In this document: piece by piece, positions 28,801-35,158 of the stretch
Position numbering within the stretch: the first letter of the stretch is position 1
How the letters are laid out: the number at the start of each line of letters is the position of its first letter
NCBI RefSeq assembly: GCF_009498035.1
Contig: NZ_CP034550.1
Coordinates: 3,968,001 to 4,032,000, forward strand
Reading direction: 5' to 3'
Length of the DNA: 64,000 nucleotides
From: Saccharothrix syringae
Lineage (GTDB): Bacteria > Actinomycetota > Actinomycetes > Mycobacteriales > Pseudonocardiaceae
Position numbers and translations under genes: made by a program
Notes under the pieces: model-generated
What the model was told of the DNA's origin: nothing
Seen by the model: the letters and a program-made list of their open reading frames with translations, nothing else
Databases searched by the model: none

Positions 28801-29178
28801 AGCCAGTTCGGCGGCACGGGTGCCGACACGCGGAACCTGTCCACGTGCAGCCGGACCGCCAACGCCAACGCCAACGCGCCGTCGGGCCGGGACCGGAACA
28901 TGGCGCGCAACATGCTGTCGTTCGAGAACGACGTCATGGCCGCGGTGCGGCGCAAGCAGATCATCGAGTACGAGGTGACGCCCGTGTACCTGGGCAAGCG
29001 GACCGTGCCGGTGGCGTACAAGATGTCCGCGGAGGGCGTCTACCGCAACGGCAACCCCGGCATCAACCTGCACGAGACGATCCCGAACTCGATGTACAGC
29101 CCGAAGTACGACAAGCGCGTCAACCTCGGCACGATCGTCCACGAGAAGCAGCAGGCCCCGATGCCCGGGGTGAACTGA
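19801..29178 (+). CDS. Giant RHS/YD-repeat protein with LamG and C-terminal nuclease toxin domain
   Basis: A 3125-residue protein. Residues about 24-43 form one hydrophobic segment for export. Next is a DNRLRE/ricin-free N-terminal region (to about 740), then a DUF6531-type start of the RHS shell (SSPLGLSEEDFDPQTGNYT, about 744). A LamG-like domain follows (about 970-1200, SYWRLGESEG), and then YD repeats from about 1345 to 2630. The RHS core (LGFQGDWTDQSSGQVDMGVRWYDP, ANRYAYGSGDPVANADPTGHF) spans about 2595-2664. After a Gly-rich linker, the last 130 residues contain NRCHLLGSQFGGTGADTRNLSTC (His2997), the pattern of DNA/RNA non-specific endonucleases. This is a contact- or release-type polymorphic toxin. 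No immunity gene follows. Confidence 0.92.
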   Translation: MRRHRGRKAGLVGLLWLPGGAGAVKLVASGLVVALVAGAVVGDSTTTRPPGGGSATAHGPEQRWGTAADSATAGHTEGKPANRTLPDTLRGRYPRQVWEQKVENTAAEVEAPAPEHRGFDAATSTEIPEARTEYERTYANTDGTETTEFSGARLNYRDRDGKWVPIDTRLVGDPGKGWHNAADEVDVRVAPKSGADELVTLTVDDDHSVSYTLAGATASAGAVDGSTVTYAGVRPKVDLKLESLPGGVKETLVLAAADAPTSFTFPLRLQNLTPRVDGGQVVFTDAAGAQRAVIPPGSMVDANGATSTAVSYRLSGTDLELTVDPAWLRDPARAFPVAVDPTVKLPVTGEAADMSMYVRGGTSSPGGDEFATGPDAAAYVRFGNLVERLRNHTIFGAQLWVVNFEAESCTPRPVTVHPVTGSWDSQWQGGYPGPAVGGALASRSFAHGYIAFGESSSACPTAGELFNLGAGGRDLVQRWVNGEQANNGLSLRGPGRKKFVGPARANPPKLYVTHSPYNATYKLTDPRPNPPVLQNQDGKVKVTVTNKSAEAWSQSGYYLAYRAYKADSGASVVQQRAANLPASVPRNGKVTLEATIKALPPGKYFLDFTMVKAGGPVFTDHQVPPARVVLQVFDIPPVVQELFPVNGYQAPTLTPQLWARALDVDAPPSSSLQFKFEICERDPQDKPVNCVNSGYQAKTAWTPAAGALSWSKAYKWRAFVKDATTEVASPYSTLLTHVPQPEVTSRVSSSPLGLSEEDFDPQTGNYTTAAVDATVTTVGPQLTVTRTYNSLDPRRDGMFGAGWTSGYDVELVPDDDGSGNVVVTYPDGQAVRFGRNADGTYAAPSGRVASLTADSTSWKLLDKSGTTYQFAPTGRLTRITDVSARSVVLSYGTDGRLTKAQVSNSQTNTAGRALSFTWTGNHVTAVRTDPLNGTPLTWTYKYTGDVLNEVCAPGATACTTYGYTAGSHYRSTVLDGRPESYWRLGESEGTQAGSEVAVNLGKDTATYKNAALGTTGPLAGTSDTAATFNGTSSTVELPKGALKKSRDGAVELWFRNNPTGSGGPLLGYQDKALGTTPTTGVPVLYVGTDGKLRGQFAGGSVAPITSATAVNDGKWHHAVLSSMGSTQTLYLDGAEVGEATGRTVDHTLLTFNQLGAAHATGTWPAWGSTPQRFYNGSIDEVALYAGPLGPAQVAAHHRAGTAQADQLAEVVLPSKRVGAAVKYDVGLDRVKEYTDDDGGTWRVGAPTVFGGDDDLRRSVEVLDPANRTSLYEFDALGGRLLRFGLPLGLEARSEDAPGEPVPTPGEPVRQCSKPDPDDPAFCTVIPDDSGGPVFVRYGVDGVSIRSFGYDEDGTLKTVTDENGDTTTMTHDARGNVTSRKTCRTDAECHTSYTTYPATVTNRFDPRNDQPVETRDGRSAGATDNTYLTRYTYHPSGQLASQTGPDGSSTSSRYTTGAEPAVNGGNPPAGLLESTTNARGKTTRYAYFANGDLARVTTPAGLVTEFGYDALGRLTSQKEISDSFPAGVSSTFTYDAASRPLVSTGPVTTNAVTGVKHQQRVTNTYDEDGNLTRVETADALGNDPARVTTTTYDEHGRPRTVTDAEGNETHYEHDDFGNVTSRTDPNGNRYDYAYTARNSLAEVRLRNWRSDPPGAPALSRDHLVLNSYSYDFAGRLASTTDAMGRRTEYQYYDDGLLKRTVLKNFHDPDGTTRDFVLEENTYDGAGNPVRQVVDNGRTVVQNTVDRLGRVEAAVLDPGGLARTNAFTYDGNGNIKSVTMTGKPSNVPWAVANDQQKVTYDYDDDDNVVQETVFDGAGTRVTRTAYDRRGLPVSETDARGLVAGADPAAFTTRAGYDELGQLVTATGAPVAAESGGNPATTVTPTVTTGYDTFGGAVDVKDELGQVSRTTYDRLGRVVSAAAPSYQAPGATQAVTPTTVSKYDGNSNVVEVVDPRGNVSRSTYDQLNRLVEVDVPGSTNDERAVTSYTYTRSGRVLSTTDPLGARTEATYDDLDRQVTATRVERRPAAAAFTTRHTYDDAGNAVTTAAPTGATTTNTYDALNQLVKVVDPNSVQLHLGYDFAGQRVRVTDGLGRTDRTTYNQYGEEVAETSLKADGTALRGWTYGRDQVGNVISVTDPNQVVETYAFDAANRLVRQTEPVADGRSVTTSFGFDAAGNRTRYTDGRGNSTITTYNTLGLPESTVDPATAAHPNAADRTWTVGYDAAGNPVSLTAPGGVGRKRVYDAANRASSETGTGAESATVDRTYGYDLADHVTRVSAPGGTDTYDYDDRGNLLATSGPSGTSQFRYDGDGNPSSRQDAAGTTAFTFTKGRLVATVDGITGATQRVGYDAAGMVKTLDYGAGRVRTLGYDDLGRLTSDVLTNAAKQAVASTGYTFNPDDTVATKTTAGVAGAGQWSYGYDKAGRLTGTTFGGTTTAYDWDDAGNRVKAGGKVATYDERNRLLSDGDNTYTYSARGTLRSRTGASGTTRYSFDAFDRMTGAGALTYTYDGFDRVATRNSTRFSYAGLADEVVSDGAETYARGAGDELLATARGTTERLALQDAHGDVVAAFDPADSTLAALPDSTGYDPFGKVTGRTGNTGSLGFQGDWTDQSSGQVDMGVRWYDPATGGFASRDSADTSGGSATGANRYAYGSGDPVANADPTGHFGGPIAPPRPKPGTKSGGGGGGGWSWGKLWGGVKKGAGWGWRAKKFVSPWNAFWSVMAPTPLGDSSCTGRYGVTCDVYFSPGFQANPPSVHQQFCDTHSWTKQCGGSGRFPYPIGGTRVDPGTGAGGGGGPGGGPGGSGVDAAAAAAAAALAAYLRAKAISDQARADNARVAKNNPIAVNPAATQPVLTMPKPVSSTPKSPATKVGTIRDVVDDVKADTDAIYQAAVRRAGQVQRNVSTAAQVSPSGSPAPQPGTGDDDDDGDCRSTLPTPDYKPLDKKNGNRATGVEACLVLENLTKGSAPSVYPPGFRWAQATAGHHGANPEVKFWINRCHLLGSQFGGTGADTRNLSTCSRTANANANAPSGRDRNMARNMLSFENDVMAAVRRKQIIEYEVTPVYLGKRTVPVAYKMSAEGVYRNGNPGINLHETIPNSMYSPKYDKRVNLGTIVHEKQQAPMPGVN

Positions 29179-29185
29179 GCGGGGT

Positions 29186-29214
29186 CCGGGGGCCGGCTCG
29201 CGCCGGCCCCCCGG
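29186..29214. terminator. Bidirectional hairpin between RHS and CBS genes
   Basis: Arms CCGGGGGCCGGC (29186-29197) and GCCGGCCCCCCGG (29202-29214) pair with one bulged base and a short loop. It lies between two convergent stops (29178 and 29218) and can serve both. Confidence 0.8.
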
Positions 29215-29217
29215 GCG

Positions 29218-29637
29218 TCAGTTGTTGTCGCGGGCGGCGCTGATGTCGGCCAGCCCGGACAGCGAGTCCTTCTCGACGGCGGCGTCGCCGAGCGAGAGCA
29301 CGCCGACGGGTCGACCGCCCTCCACCACGGCGATGCGGCGCACCGCGTGCTCGCGCATCCGCGTCACCGCGACGTCGACGTCCTCGTCCGGCGTGGCGGT
29401 GACGAGCCGGTCGCTGCACACGTCGGCCAGGCGGCAGCCGGAGAGGTCGTCGCGGTCGGCCAGGCCCCGGACGACGATGTCCCGGTCGGTGACGATGCCG
29501 CGGACCCGGTCGCCCTCGACGACCAGGACGTCACCGATGCCCTGGTCGCGCATGGCCCGCGCCGCCTCCCGGACCGGGGTGTCGGGGGTCAGGGCCACCG
29601 GGTTGCGGGTCATCAGGTCGCGCACGTGCTGAGCCAT
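29218..29637 (-). CDS. Tandem CBS-domain protein
   Basis: A 139-residue stand-alone pair of CBS domains (MAQHVRDLMTRNPVALTPDTPVREAARAMRDQGIGDVLVVEGDRVRGIVTDRDI repeated in form at VCSDRLVTATPDEDVDVAVTRM). Such proteins bind adenine nucleotides and are often induced by stress or hypoxia in actinomycetes. A short acidic tail DISAARDNN ends it. It starts at ATG 29637 and converges on the RHS gene. It is not a plausible immunity protein, because it is on the opposite strand and of a general housekeeping type. Confidence 0.9.
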   Translation of the reverse strand: MAQHVRDLMTRNPVALTPDTPVREAARAMRDQGIGDVLVVEGDRVRGIVTDRDIVVRGLADRDDLSGCRLADVCSDRLVTATPDEDVDVAVTRMREHAVRRIAVVEGGRPVGVLSLGDAAVEKDSLSGLADISAARDNN

Positions 29638-29703
29638 CCGTGTTCCTTCCTGATCGGGTCTCCGCTCCCGGTTACCCAGGACGACGCGGGAACACGCGGG
29701 TGA

Positions 29704-30576
29704 TCAGGCGGTCGTCGGGACGCGGGCCAGGGTGCCGTTCTCCAGGGCCACCCACAGGGCGCCGTCGGGGCCGGTGGTGATGCCGTGCGGTTCGCTGCCG
29801 GGGGTGGGCAGGTCGTGCAGCTCGACGGCGCCGTCGGTGGTGATGCGGCCCACCCGGTTCCCGGCCCACTCGGTGAACCACAGCGCGTCGTCGGGGCCCG
29901 GGGTGATGGCGTGCGGCCGGCCGGCGCGGTCGGGCAGCGGGAACTCCGTGGTCCGGCCGTCGGTGGTGATGCGCCCGACCTGGCCGGCGGCGATCGCGAC
30001 GTACCAGAGGGCGCCGTCGGGTCCGGCGGTGATGCCGACCGGCGCGGCGGCCTTGGTGGGCAGGTCGTGCAGCTCGACGGTGCCCCCGGTGGTGATGCGC
30101 CCGATCGCGTTGGCCTGGTTCAGGGTGAACCACAGGGCGCCGTCGGGCCCGGCCGTGATCGCGGACGGGAACGCGCCGGTGCGCGGGAGCGGGAACTCCG
30201 TCACGGCACCGTCGGTGGTGATGCGGCCGATCCGGTCGGCGGTGGTCTCGGTGAACCACAGGGCCCCGTCCGGTCCGGCGGCGATGCCGAACGGCCCGCG
30301 GTCCGCGGTGGGCAGCGGGAACCCGGTGACGGCGCCGTCGGTGGTGATGCGGCCGATCCGGTGCGCCCGGTACTCGGTGAACCACAGCGCGCCGTCCGGG
30401 CCGGTGGTGATGACGGTCGGCCCGGACCCCGGGTCGAGCCGGTGGAACGCGACCCCGCCGCCGGGCACCAGTCGCCCGATCCGACCACTGTGGACCGAGG
30501 TGAACCACAGCGCGCCGTCCGGGCCGGTGGTGATGGCGTACGGTTCGCCGCCCGTTGAGTGTTCTTCGATCGACAC
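29704..30576 (-). CDS. Vgb-like (streptogramin lyase family) beta-propeller protein
   Basis: A 290-residue seven-bladed propeller made of about 42-residue repeats with ITTGPDGALWFTE and RIGRITTDGAVTEF. The family is named for virginiamycin B lyase, which linearises streptogramin B antibiotics. The last blade has PHGITTGPDGALWVALENG, so the expected His is present, but the acidic residue normally right after the WFT/WFA motif is Leu here with Glu one position later. Lyase activity is therefore uncertain. Many actinomycete relatives have no proven resistance role. There is no signal peptide. It starts with GTG 25 bases after the kinase-like gene on the same strand, so the two may share a transcript. 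Confidence 0.8.
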   Translation of the reverse strand: MSIEEHSTGGEPYAITTGPDGALWFTSVHSGRIGRLVPGGGVAFHRLDPGSGPTVITTGPDGALWFTEYRAHRIGRITTDGAVTGFPLPTADRGPFGIAAGPDGALWFTETTADRIGRITTDGAVTEFPLPRTGAFPSAITAGPDGALWFTLNQANAIGRITTGGTVELHDLPTKAAAPVGITAGPDGALWYVAIAAGQVGRITTDGRTTEFPLPDRAGRPHAITPGPDDALWFTEWAGNRVGRITTDGAVELHDLPTPGSEPHGITTGPDGALWVALENGTLARVPTTA

Positions 30577-30601
30577 CCCGCCATGATCCCCGGAGCGGGG
30601 G

Positions 30602-31912
30602 CTACTCGGCGGGCGAGGTGGGCTCGACCGGCTCGGGGGTGCCCTCGGAGCTCTCGGAGGGCGGCACCACCGGTGTCGAGGTCTCCTGCTCCGGCTCGGT
30701 CGTGGTGGGCGCCGCCGTGGTGGTGACCTCGGTCTCCACCGGGGCGGTCGTGGGTTCCACCGCGGTGGTCCCCGTGGGGTCCTCGGTCGGGGGCGCGGGC
30801 TGCGCCGTGGTGGTCTGCCGCGGCGTGCCCGAGACCTGCACCGTCACGACGATCTGCGGTCGCACCAGCTCGCGCCGCGCGTTGTCCTCGACCTGCGGCG
30901 TGGCGCTGTGCTGCGCGGTGGGCGCGGGCGGGGTGCTGGTGCTCGGGGCGGAGGTCGCCGGGTCCTGGCCCGTGGTCGCGGCCGTGGTGATGGCGAACGC
31001 GCCCAGCAGCACGCCGGCGGACGCGACGAGCGTCCGCCACGGCGGCCGCCGGCGCGGGGCCGCCTCGCTGGGCCGCGCGAGCGCCACGGGCAGCTCGCCC
31101 GCCACCGGCAGGTCGAGCGCCGTGGGCACGTCGAGCGCCGCGGGTCGGCCGGGCGCGGGCGGCTCGGGCACCGCGGGGACGGCGCCCAGCACCCGCGCGC
31201 ACTCGTGCGCGGTCGGCCGCCCGCCCGGTTCGGCGGAGGTCATCCGCGCCAGCAGCCCCGCCAGGTCCGGCGGCAGGTCCTCCGGCACGACCGGCGGCCG
31301 GTGCAGGCGGGCGACGGCGGCCTCGACCTCGCCGCCGTCGTACTCGCGCCGCCCGGTCAGGCACTCCAGCAGCACCAGCCCCAGGGCGTAGACGTCGGCC
31401 CGGTGGTCGACCTCGCCGCCCTGCACCTGCTCGGGGGCCAGGTAGCCGGTGTCGGCCGCCTGGACGAGGCCGAAGTCGGCGAGGTGCGCGTTGCCCTCGT
31501 CGTCGACCAGGACGTTGGCCGGCTCGACCTCGCGGTGCACCAGGCCGTGGTCGTGCACGTGCGCCAGCGCGTCGGCCAGCGCGGCACCGAGCCGGCGCAC
31601 CCGGTCCGGCGGCAGCGGGCCGCCGTCGACCAGCTCCCGCAGGGTCCGGCCCTCGACCAGTTGCAGCACGACGAACGGGGTGCCCGCGTCGGTGTCGGCG
31701 TCGTAGACGGCGACCAGGCCGGGGTGGGACAGGCCGGCCAGGAGGCGGACCTCGGGGTCGACGCCGGGGCGGCACAGCTTGACCGCCACGTACCGGCGCA
31801 GCACGGTGTCCCAGGCGCGGCGGACCGCGCCCACGCCCCCGGTGCCGAGGGGTTCGGCGAGCTCGTAGCGGCCGGCCAGCAGGTTTTCGCTCACCGAGGG
31901 TGACACCGTCAT
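30602..31912 (-). CDS. Serine/threonine protein kinase homologue with altered catalytic loop
   Basis: A 436-residue transmembrane protein. The kinase domain spans about 16-245, with glycine loop LGTGGVGAV, VAVK lysine at 45 and DFG at 146-148. The catalytic loop reads HREVEPAN (126-133) in place of HRDxKPxN, so the catalytic Asp is Glu128 and the conserved Lys is Glu130. The activation segment from DFG to APE is only about 11 residues, where 25-30 is normal. A membrane helix at about 294-314 leads to an extracellular Thr/Pro/Glu-rich tail. It may be a pseudokinase or a weak kinase. The ATG follows a GGAGG site. The Vgb-like gene lies directly downstream. Confidence 0.9.
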   Translation of the reverse strand: MTVSPSVSENLLAGRYELAEPLGTGGVGAVRRAWDTVLRRYVAVKLCRPGVDPEVRLLAGLSHPGLVAVYDADTDAGTPFVVLQLVEGRTLRELVDGGPLPPDRVRRLGAALADALAHVHDHGLVHREVEPANVLVDDEGNAHLADFGLVQAADTGYLAPEQVQGGEVDHRADVYALGLVLLECLTGRREYDGGEVEAAVARLHRPPVVPEDLPPDLAGLLARMTSAEPGGRPTAHECARVLGAVPAVPEPPAPGRPAALDVPTALDLPVAGELPVALARPSEAAPRRRPPWRTLVASAGVLLGAFAITTAATTGQDPATSAPSTSTPPAPTAQHSATPQVEDNARRELVRPQIVVTVQVSGTPRQTTTAQPAPPTEDPTGTTAVEPTTAPVETEVTTTAAPTTTEPEQETSTPVVPPSESSEGTPEPVEPTSPAE

Positions 31913-32363
31913 ACCTCCGGTCGCGGCAGTGGGTCACTTCCGAGTGCCCTCCCGCTCCGGCGCGCAAACAACGCGAGTGGTCCTCGTTCCAATTGGTGGA
32001 ACCACCGGGCGGACGGGGTGCGCGTCGACGATCCGAGCCGCGGCCGTCTCGGATGTGGGGTCGCGGTCGGTGACGAGGGTGCCCGACGCAGGAGCCGCAT
32101 CCATTGTGGAACGGCTCGACCGTCCACGTTGTCCACGAACGGGTGAGAGACGCCCTGCGTCGGTTGGGGTTCCGCGCTCGCGGGCATGCCGAGTGCGGAG
32201 CAGGTGACCGGAGTACGGCCGGGCGCCGGGCGGTGTGGCCGTGGAGGTGGGCCGTGCAGGTGTCGAGCGACGACGCGGTGGTCGGTGCGGGCCGGGCCCC
32301 GGTCCACCGCGCCCCGCGCCCGGTGGCGGCGTCCCCCGGTGCGGCGGACCGGGGGTGCCGGAC
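31913..32363. other. Divergent intergenic region, kinase homologue to SGNH hydrolase
   Basis: No gene seen. It holds an inverted repeat GTTCC-N7-GGAAC at 31986-32002, about 75 bases upstream of the kinase-like gene start, in a locally AT-richer stretch. Promoters in both directions are expected here. Confidence 0.45.
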
Positions 32364-33446
32364 GTGATCCGCAGGAAGTACTGGCTGGTCGGCGCGTTCG
32401 GCGCGGTCGTGGTGGGGCTGGCCGCGCTGGTGTTCCCGGACGCCGGCGGGCAGCCCGGTGTGCCCGGACCACCCGGTTCCGGGCCGCTGACCGTGGTGAC
32501 CATGGGCGACAGCACCCTGTCCGGCGAGGGCGCGGGCGACTACTCCGCCGAGACCGACGGCGCGGGCGGGAACTGGTGCCACCGCTCGTCGCACGCCGCG
32601 GTCGGCCTGATCGACGTGCCCGGCGTGGACGCGCGGGTCAACCTGGCCTGCTCCGGCGCCTCCACCGACGACGTGCTGCTGGACGGCACGGCGCAGTGGA
32701 CCGAGCCCAGCCAGGCGCGGCAGCTCGGCGAGCTGGCGCGGACGAACCGCGTGGCGGCCGTCGTGGTGGCGATCGGCGCCAACGACGACCCCCGCTTCTC
32801 CCGCCTGATGTCCGAGTGCGTGAACGCCCGCATCTCGCTCGGGCCGCCGTGCCGGGACGCGGTCCGGCAGGACTGGGCGCAGCGCCTGGACGCCGTGGTG
32901 CCGAAGGTCGTCCACGCGCTCGACGACATCCGCACCGCGCTCGGGCAGGTGGGGTACGACGAGGGCGACTACCAGCTGGTGCTGCTCTCCTACGCCTCAC
33001 CGGTCGCGCCCGACATCCCCGAGGAGCTGCGCAACCTCAGCGCCTGCCCCTTCCGCAACGAGGACCTGGCCTGGATCCGCGACCACGCCGTCGGCACCAT
33101 GGCGGAGGCCCTGCGCGAGGCGGCCGGGCGCGCCGACGCCCGCTTCCTCGACTTCTCCCAGGCTGGCCGGGGTCGCGAGGCGTGCGCGGGCGGGAACGAC
33201 CCGGGCCGCGAGTGGTTCACCCGGCTCACCCTGGACTGGGACTCCTTCGGCGACCCCGAGCGCGCCGCGCACGCCAGCGTCGAGTCCTTCCACCCCAACG
33301 CCGAGGGGCACCGGCAGTTCGCCCGCTGCATCGGCGAGTTCCTGGGCACCCCCGACCGCGAGGCGTCGTGCGTGGCGGACGAGGACGGCGACCTGCGCGT
33401 CGGCGGTGGCGGCATCGGCGCGGAGGTCGGTGACCGGGTGCGGTGA
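32364..33446 (+). CDS. Secreted SGNH/GDSL-family hydrolase
   Basis: A 360-residue protein with a non-cleaved or weak N-terminal signal anchor (VIRRKYWLVGAFGAVVVGLAALVF). SGNH blocks are VTMGDSTLSGEGAG (nucleophile Ser), NLACSGASTDD (Gly block), VVVAIGANDDPRF (Asn) and ESFHPNAEGHRQF (Asp-equivalent position and His). It probably removes acyl or acetyl groups from a polymer outside the cell. Block V reads FHPNAEGH and lacks the usual DxxH aspartate, so the triad may be a dyad. The GTG start is preferred because it opens the hydrophobic segment. Confidence 0.85.
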   Translation: MIRRKYWLVGAFGAVVVGLAALVFPDAGGQPGVPGPPGSGPLTVVTMGDSTLSGEGAGDYSAETDGAGGNWCHRSSHAAVGLIDVPGVDARVNLACSGASTDDVLLDGTAQWTEPSQARQLGELARTNRVAAVVVAIGANDDPRFSRLMSECVNARISLGPPCRDAVRQDWAQRLDAVVPKVVHALDDIRTALGQVGYDEGDYQLVLLSYASPVAPDIPEELRNLSACPFRNEDLAWIRDHAVGTMAEALREAAGRADARFLDFSQAGRGREACAGGNDPGREWFTRLTLDWDSFGDPERAAHASVESFHPNAEGHRQFARCIGEFLGTPDREASCVADEDGDLRVGGGGIGAEVGDRVR

Positions 33447-33452
33447 CCGGCG

Positions 33453-33836
33453 TCAGGGGCGCGCGTGGGAGTGCAGCGCCTCGTCGACGGAGTGGTAGAG
33501 CCGCAGCACGTCGTCCAGGCCGGTGATCTCGATGGGGCGGATGACCGGCCGGTTGGCGTCGACCACGATGCGCAGCGACCGGTGGCGCTCGTGCGCGTGC
33601 CGGGCGGCCTGGAGCAGCGCGGTCAGGCCCGCCGAGCCGAGGAAGGTGACGGCGACCAGGTCGACGACGCAGGCGTCCCCGGTGCTCTCGTCGATCGCGT
33701 CGGTCAGGGCGGTGCGCACGGTCGGCTCCCCGTCGAGGTCGATCTCGCCCGCGATCGCGACGACCGTCGTGCCGTCGACGACCCGGCGGTCGACGCGCAG
33801 CGCGGCGGGCTCGCCGCCGTCGGATCGGTCCTCCAC
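33453..33836 (-). CDS. STAS-domain anti-sigma factor antagonist
   Basis: A 127-residue STAS protein (VVAIAGEIDLDGEPTVRTALTDAI, then VVDLVAVTFLGSAGLTALLQAARHA). The Ser in FLGSAG is the usual phosphorylation site by a RsbW/SpoIIAB-type kinase. In its unphosphorylated form such a protein frees a sigma factor from its anti-sigma factor. The gene for such a kinase lies directly upstream on the same strand (gap about 40 bases), so the two form a partner pair. No sigma factor gene is nearby. It starts with GTG. Confidence 0.87.
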   Translation of the reverse strand: MEDRSDGGEPAALRVDRRVVDGTTVVAIAGEIDLDGEPTVRTALTDAIDESTGDACVVDLVAVTFLGSAGLTALLQAARHAHERHRSLRIVVDANRPVIRPIEITGLDDVLRLYHSVDEALHSHARP

Positions 33837-33877
33837 GCCACCGCACGCTACCGGATGCGCCCGCCGCCGGCAGCGGC

Positions 33878-34348
33878 TCAAGGGCGTTCCGCCCAGGTCG
33901 CGGCCGAGGACAGGTGCGGTGCGCGACCGCCGCCGGGCCGGTCCAGGACCACCTCGGCCCACACCGTCTTGCCGCCGGGGTGGTGCCGCACGCCCCACGC
34001 CTCGGCGAGGGTGTCGACGATCACCAGGCCGCGCCCGCCGGACTCGTCCGGGGTGCGGATCCGCGGCTCCTCGGCGGAGGTGTCGTCCACCTCGACCCGC
34101 AGGCGCCGCGCCTCGTCGACCAGGGCCAGCCGGCAGGTGCGCGGGGGTTCCCCGTGCCGGCGGGCGTTGCTGACCAGCTCGTCGGTCACCAGGACGGCGT
34201 CGTCGACCGCGACGCCGGCACGGCCGTCGAGGAGGACGCGCACGAGGTGGCGGACCTCGCGGAGGGAGGTCTCGTCCAGGGCGCGGACCAGGACGGCCTC
34301 GTCCACGCCCTGGGCTCTGTCGTTCTGCGGTTGGGGGGACACGGCCAC
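33878..34348 (-). CDS. RsbW-like ATP-binding anti-sigma kinase
   Basis: About 156 residues with a HATPase_c_2 fold. DAVLVTDELVSNARRHGE is the N box. DESGGRGLVIVDTLAEAWG is the G box with a GGKTVWAEV end. Family members phosphorylate STAS partners and hold sigma factors, or act as stand-alone signalling ATPases common in actinomycetes. The start is ambiguous. GTG at 34348 follows GAGGTGAT, and other in-frame starts are possible. Its pairing with the STAS gene downstream suggests a partner-switch pair. Confidence 0.83.
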   Translation of the reverse strand: MAVSPQPQNDRAQGVDEAVLVRALDETSLREVRHLVRVLLDGRAGVAVDDAVLVTDELVSNARRHGEPPRTCRLALVDEARRLRVEVDDTSAEEPRIRTPDESGGRGLVIVDTLAEAWGVRHHPGGKTVWAEVVLDRPGGGRAPHLSSAATWAERP

Positions 34349-34617
34349 ATCACCTCGTGGAGCACGAACCACTGCCGGAGCAGGCTGACACGCGAGGACT
34401 TACCCGCTGCCGCCGGTGGTGAACCCCGTCTCGGGCGACTCGCCCCCGTCCGACGCACCCCGCCGGGTTGCCACCCGGCCCGACTCACCTCCCGGGGGCA
34501 CCCGGGACGTGCCGCCCTCCACCCGGACGAGCCGCACGAGCCGCCGAACCCCCGCCGCCGGCCGAGGAGCACGCCAGGGGCAAGGGCCGCCCCCGGGCGG
34601 TGTGCGTCAATGAGGGC

Positions 34618-35151
34618 ATGACCTCGAACGAACCCTGGGCCCGCACCGAGCGGCTGGAACTTCGCCGCTGGGCACCCGAGCACCTCGCGGAGCTGCGCGC
34701 CCTGGCCGTGCTGCCCGAGATCGTCCGCTACGTCGGCGACGGGAGGCCGTGGAGCGAGTCGACCGTGACGACCAGGCACCGGGAGGTGCTGGAGCACTGG
34801 CGGCGGCAGGGGTTCGGGTGGCTCGCGGCGCACGACGGGACGGGCGCGTTCGTCGGGCTCGTCGCGGTGACCCGGCGGTCCGGCGAGGACTCGGGGATCG
34901 GCGTGCCGGCGGTGGAGGTCGGGTACTGGGTGGTGCCCGGGGCCTGGGGGCGCGGGTACGGCACCGAGGCCACCGGCGCGGTCGTCGCCGAGGTGTTCGC
35001 CCGCGGGCACGCCGACCTCCTGGTGGCCCGGTACGACCCGGCCAACACCGCCTCCGGGCGGCTGCTGGCGAAGCTGTCGTTCACCCCGCACCACGTGGTC
35101 GACGGCGAGCGGCCGCTGGCCTACACCGTGCTGGCGCGCCCGGACCGGTAG
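34618..35151 (+). CDS. GNAT-family acetyltransferase, RimJ/RimL type
   Basis: A 177-residue enzyme with RTERLELRRWAPEHLAELRALAV, the usual N-terminal RimJ-type block, and VEVGYWVVPGAWGRGYGTEATGAVV, where GRGYGTEA is the acetyl-CoA loop. The C-terminal block ARYDPANTASGRLLAKLSF places the catalytic-region Asn and Ser. Such enzymes acetylate ribosomal proteins, small amines or antibiotics. It is monocistronic, starts with ATG at 34618 and converges on the DUF1304 gene with a seven-base gap. Confidence 0.87.
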   Translation: MTSNEPWARTERLELRRWAPEHLAELRALAVLPEIVRYVGDGRPWSESTVTTRHREVLEHWRRQGFGWLAAHDGTGAFVGLVAVTRRSGEDSGIGVPAVEVGYWVVPGAWGRGYGTEATGAVVAEVFARGHADLLVARYDPANTASGRLLAKLSFTPHHVVDGERPLAYTVLARPDR

Positions 35152-35158
35152 CCCGCCC

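Noticed and set aside
24409..29142. A 1577-residue minus-strand open frame opposite the RHS nuclease
   Set aside because: Antisense shadow with VGG/RRR-rich composition and no motif. The YD-repeat code on the plus strand fully explains it.
29178..29640. CBS-domain gene as the immunity gene of the RHS nuclease
   Set aside because: It is on the other strand, ends at a shared terminator and belongs to a general nucleotide-sensing family.
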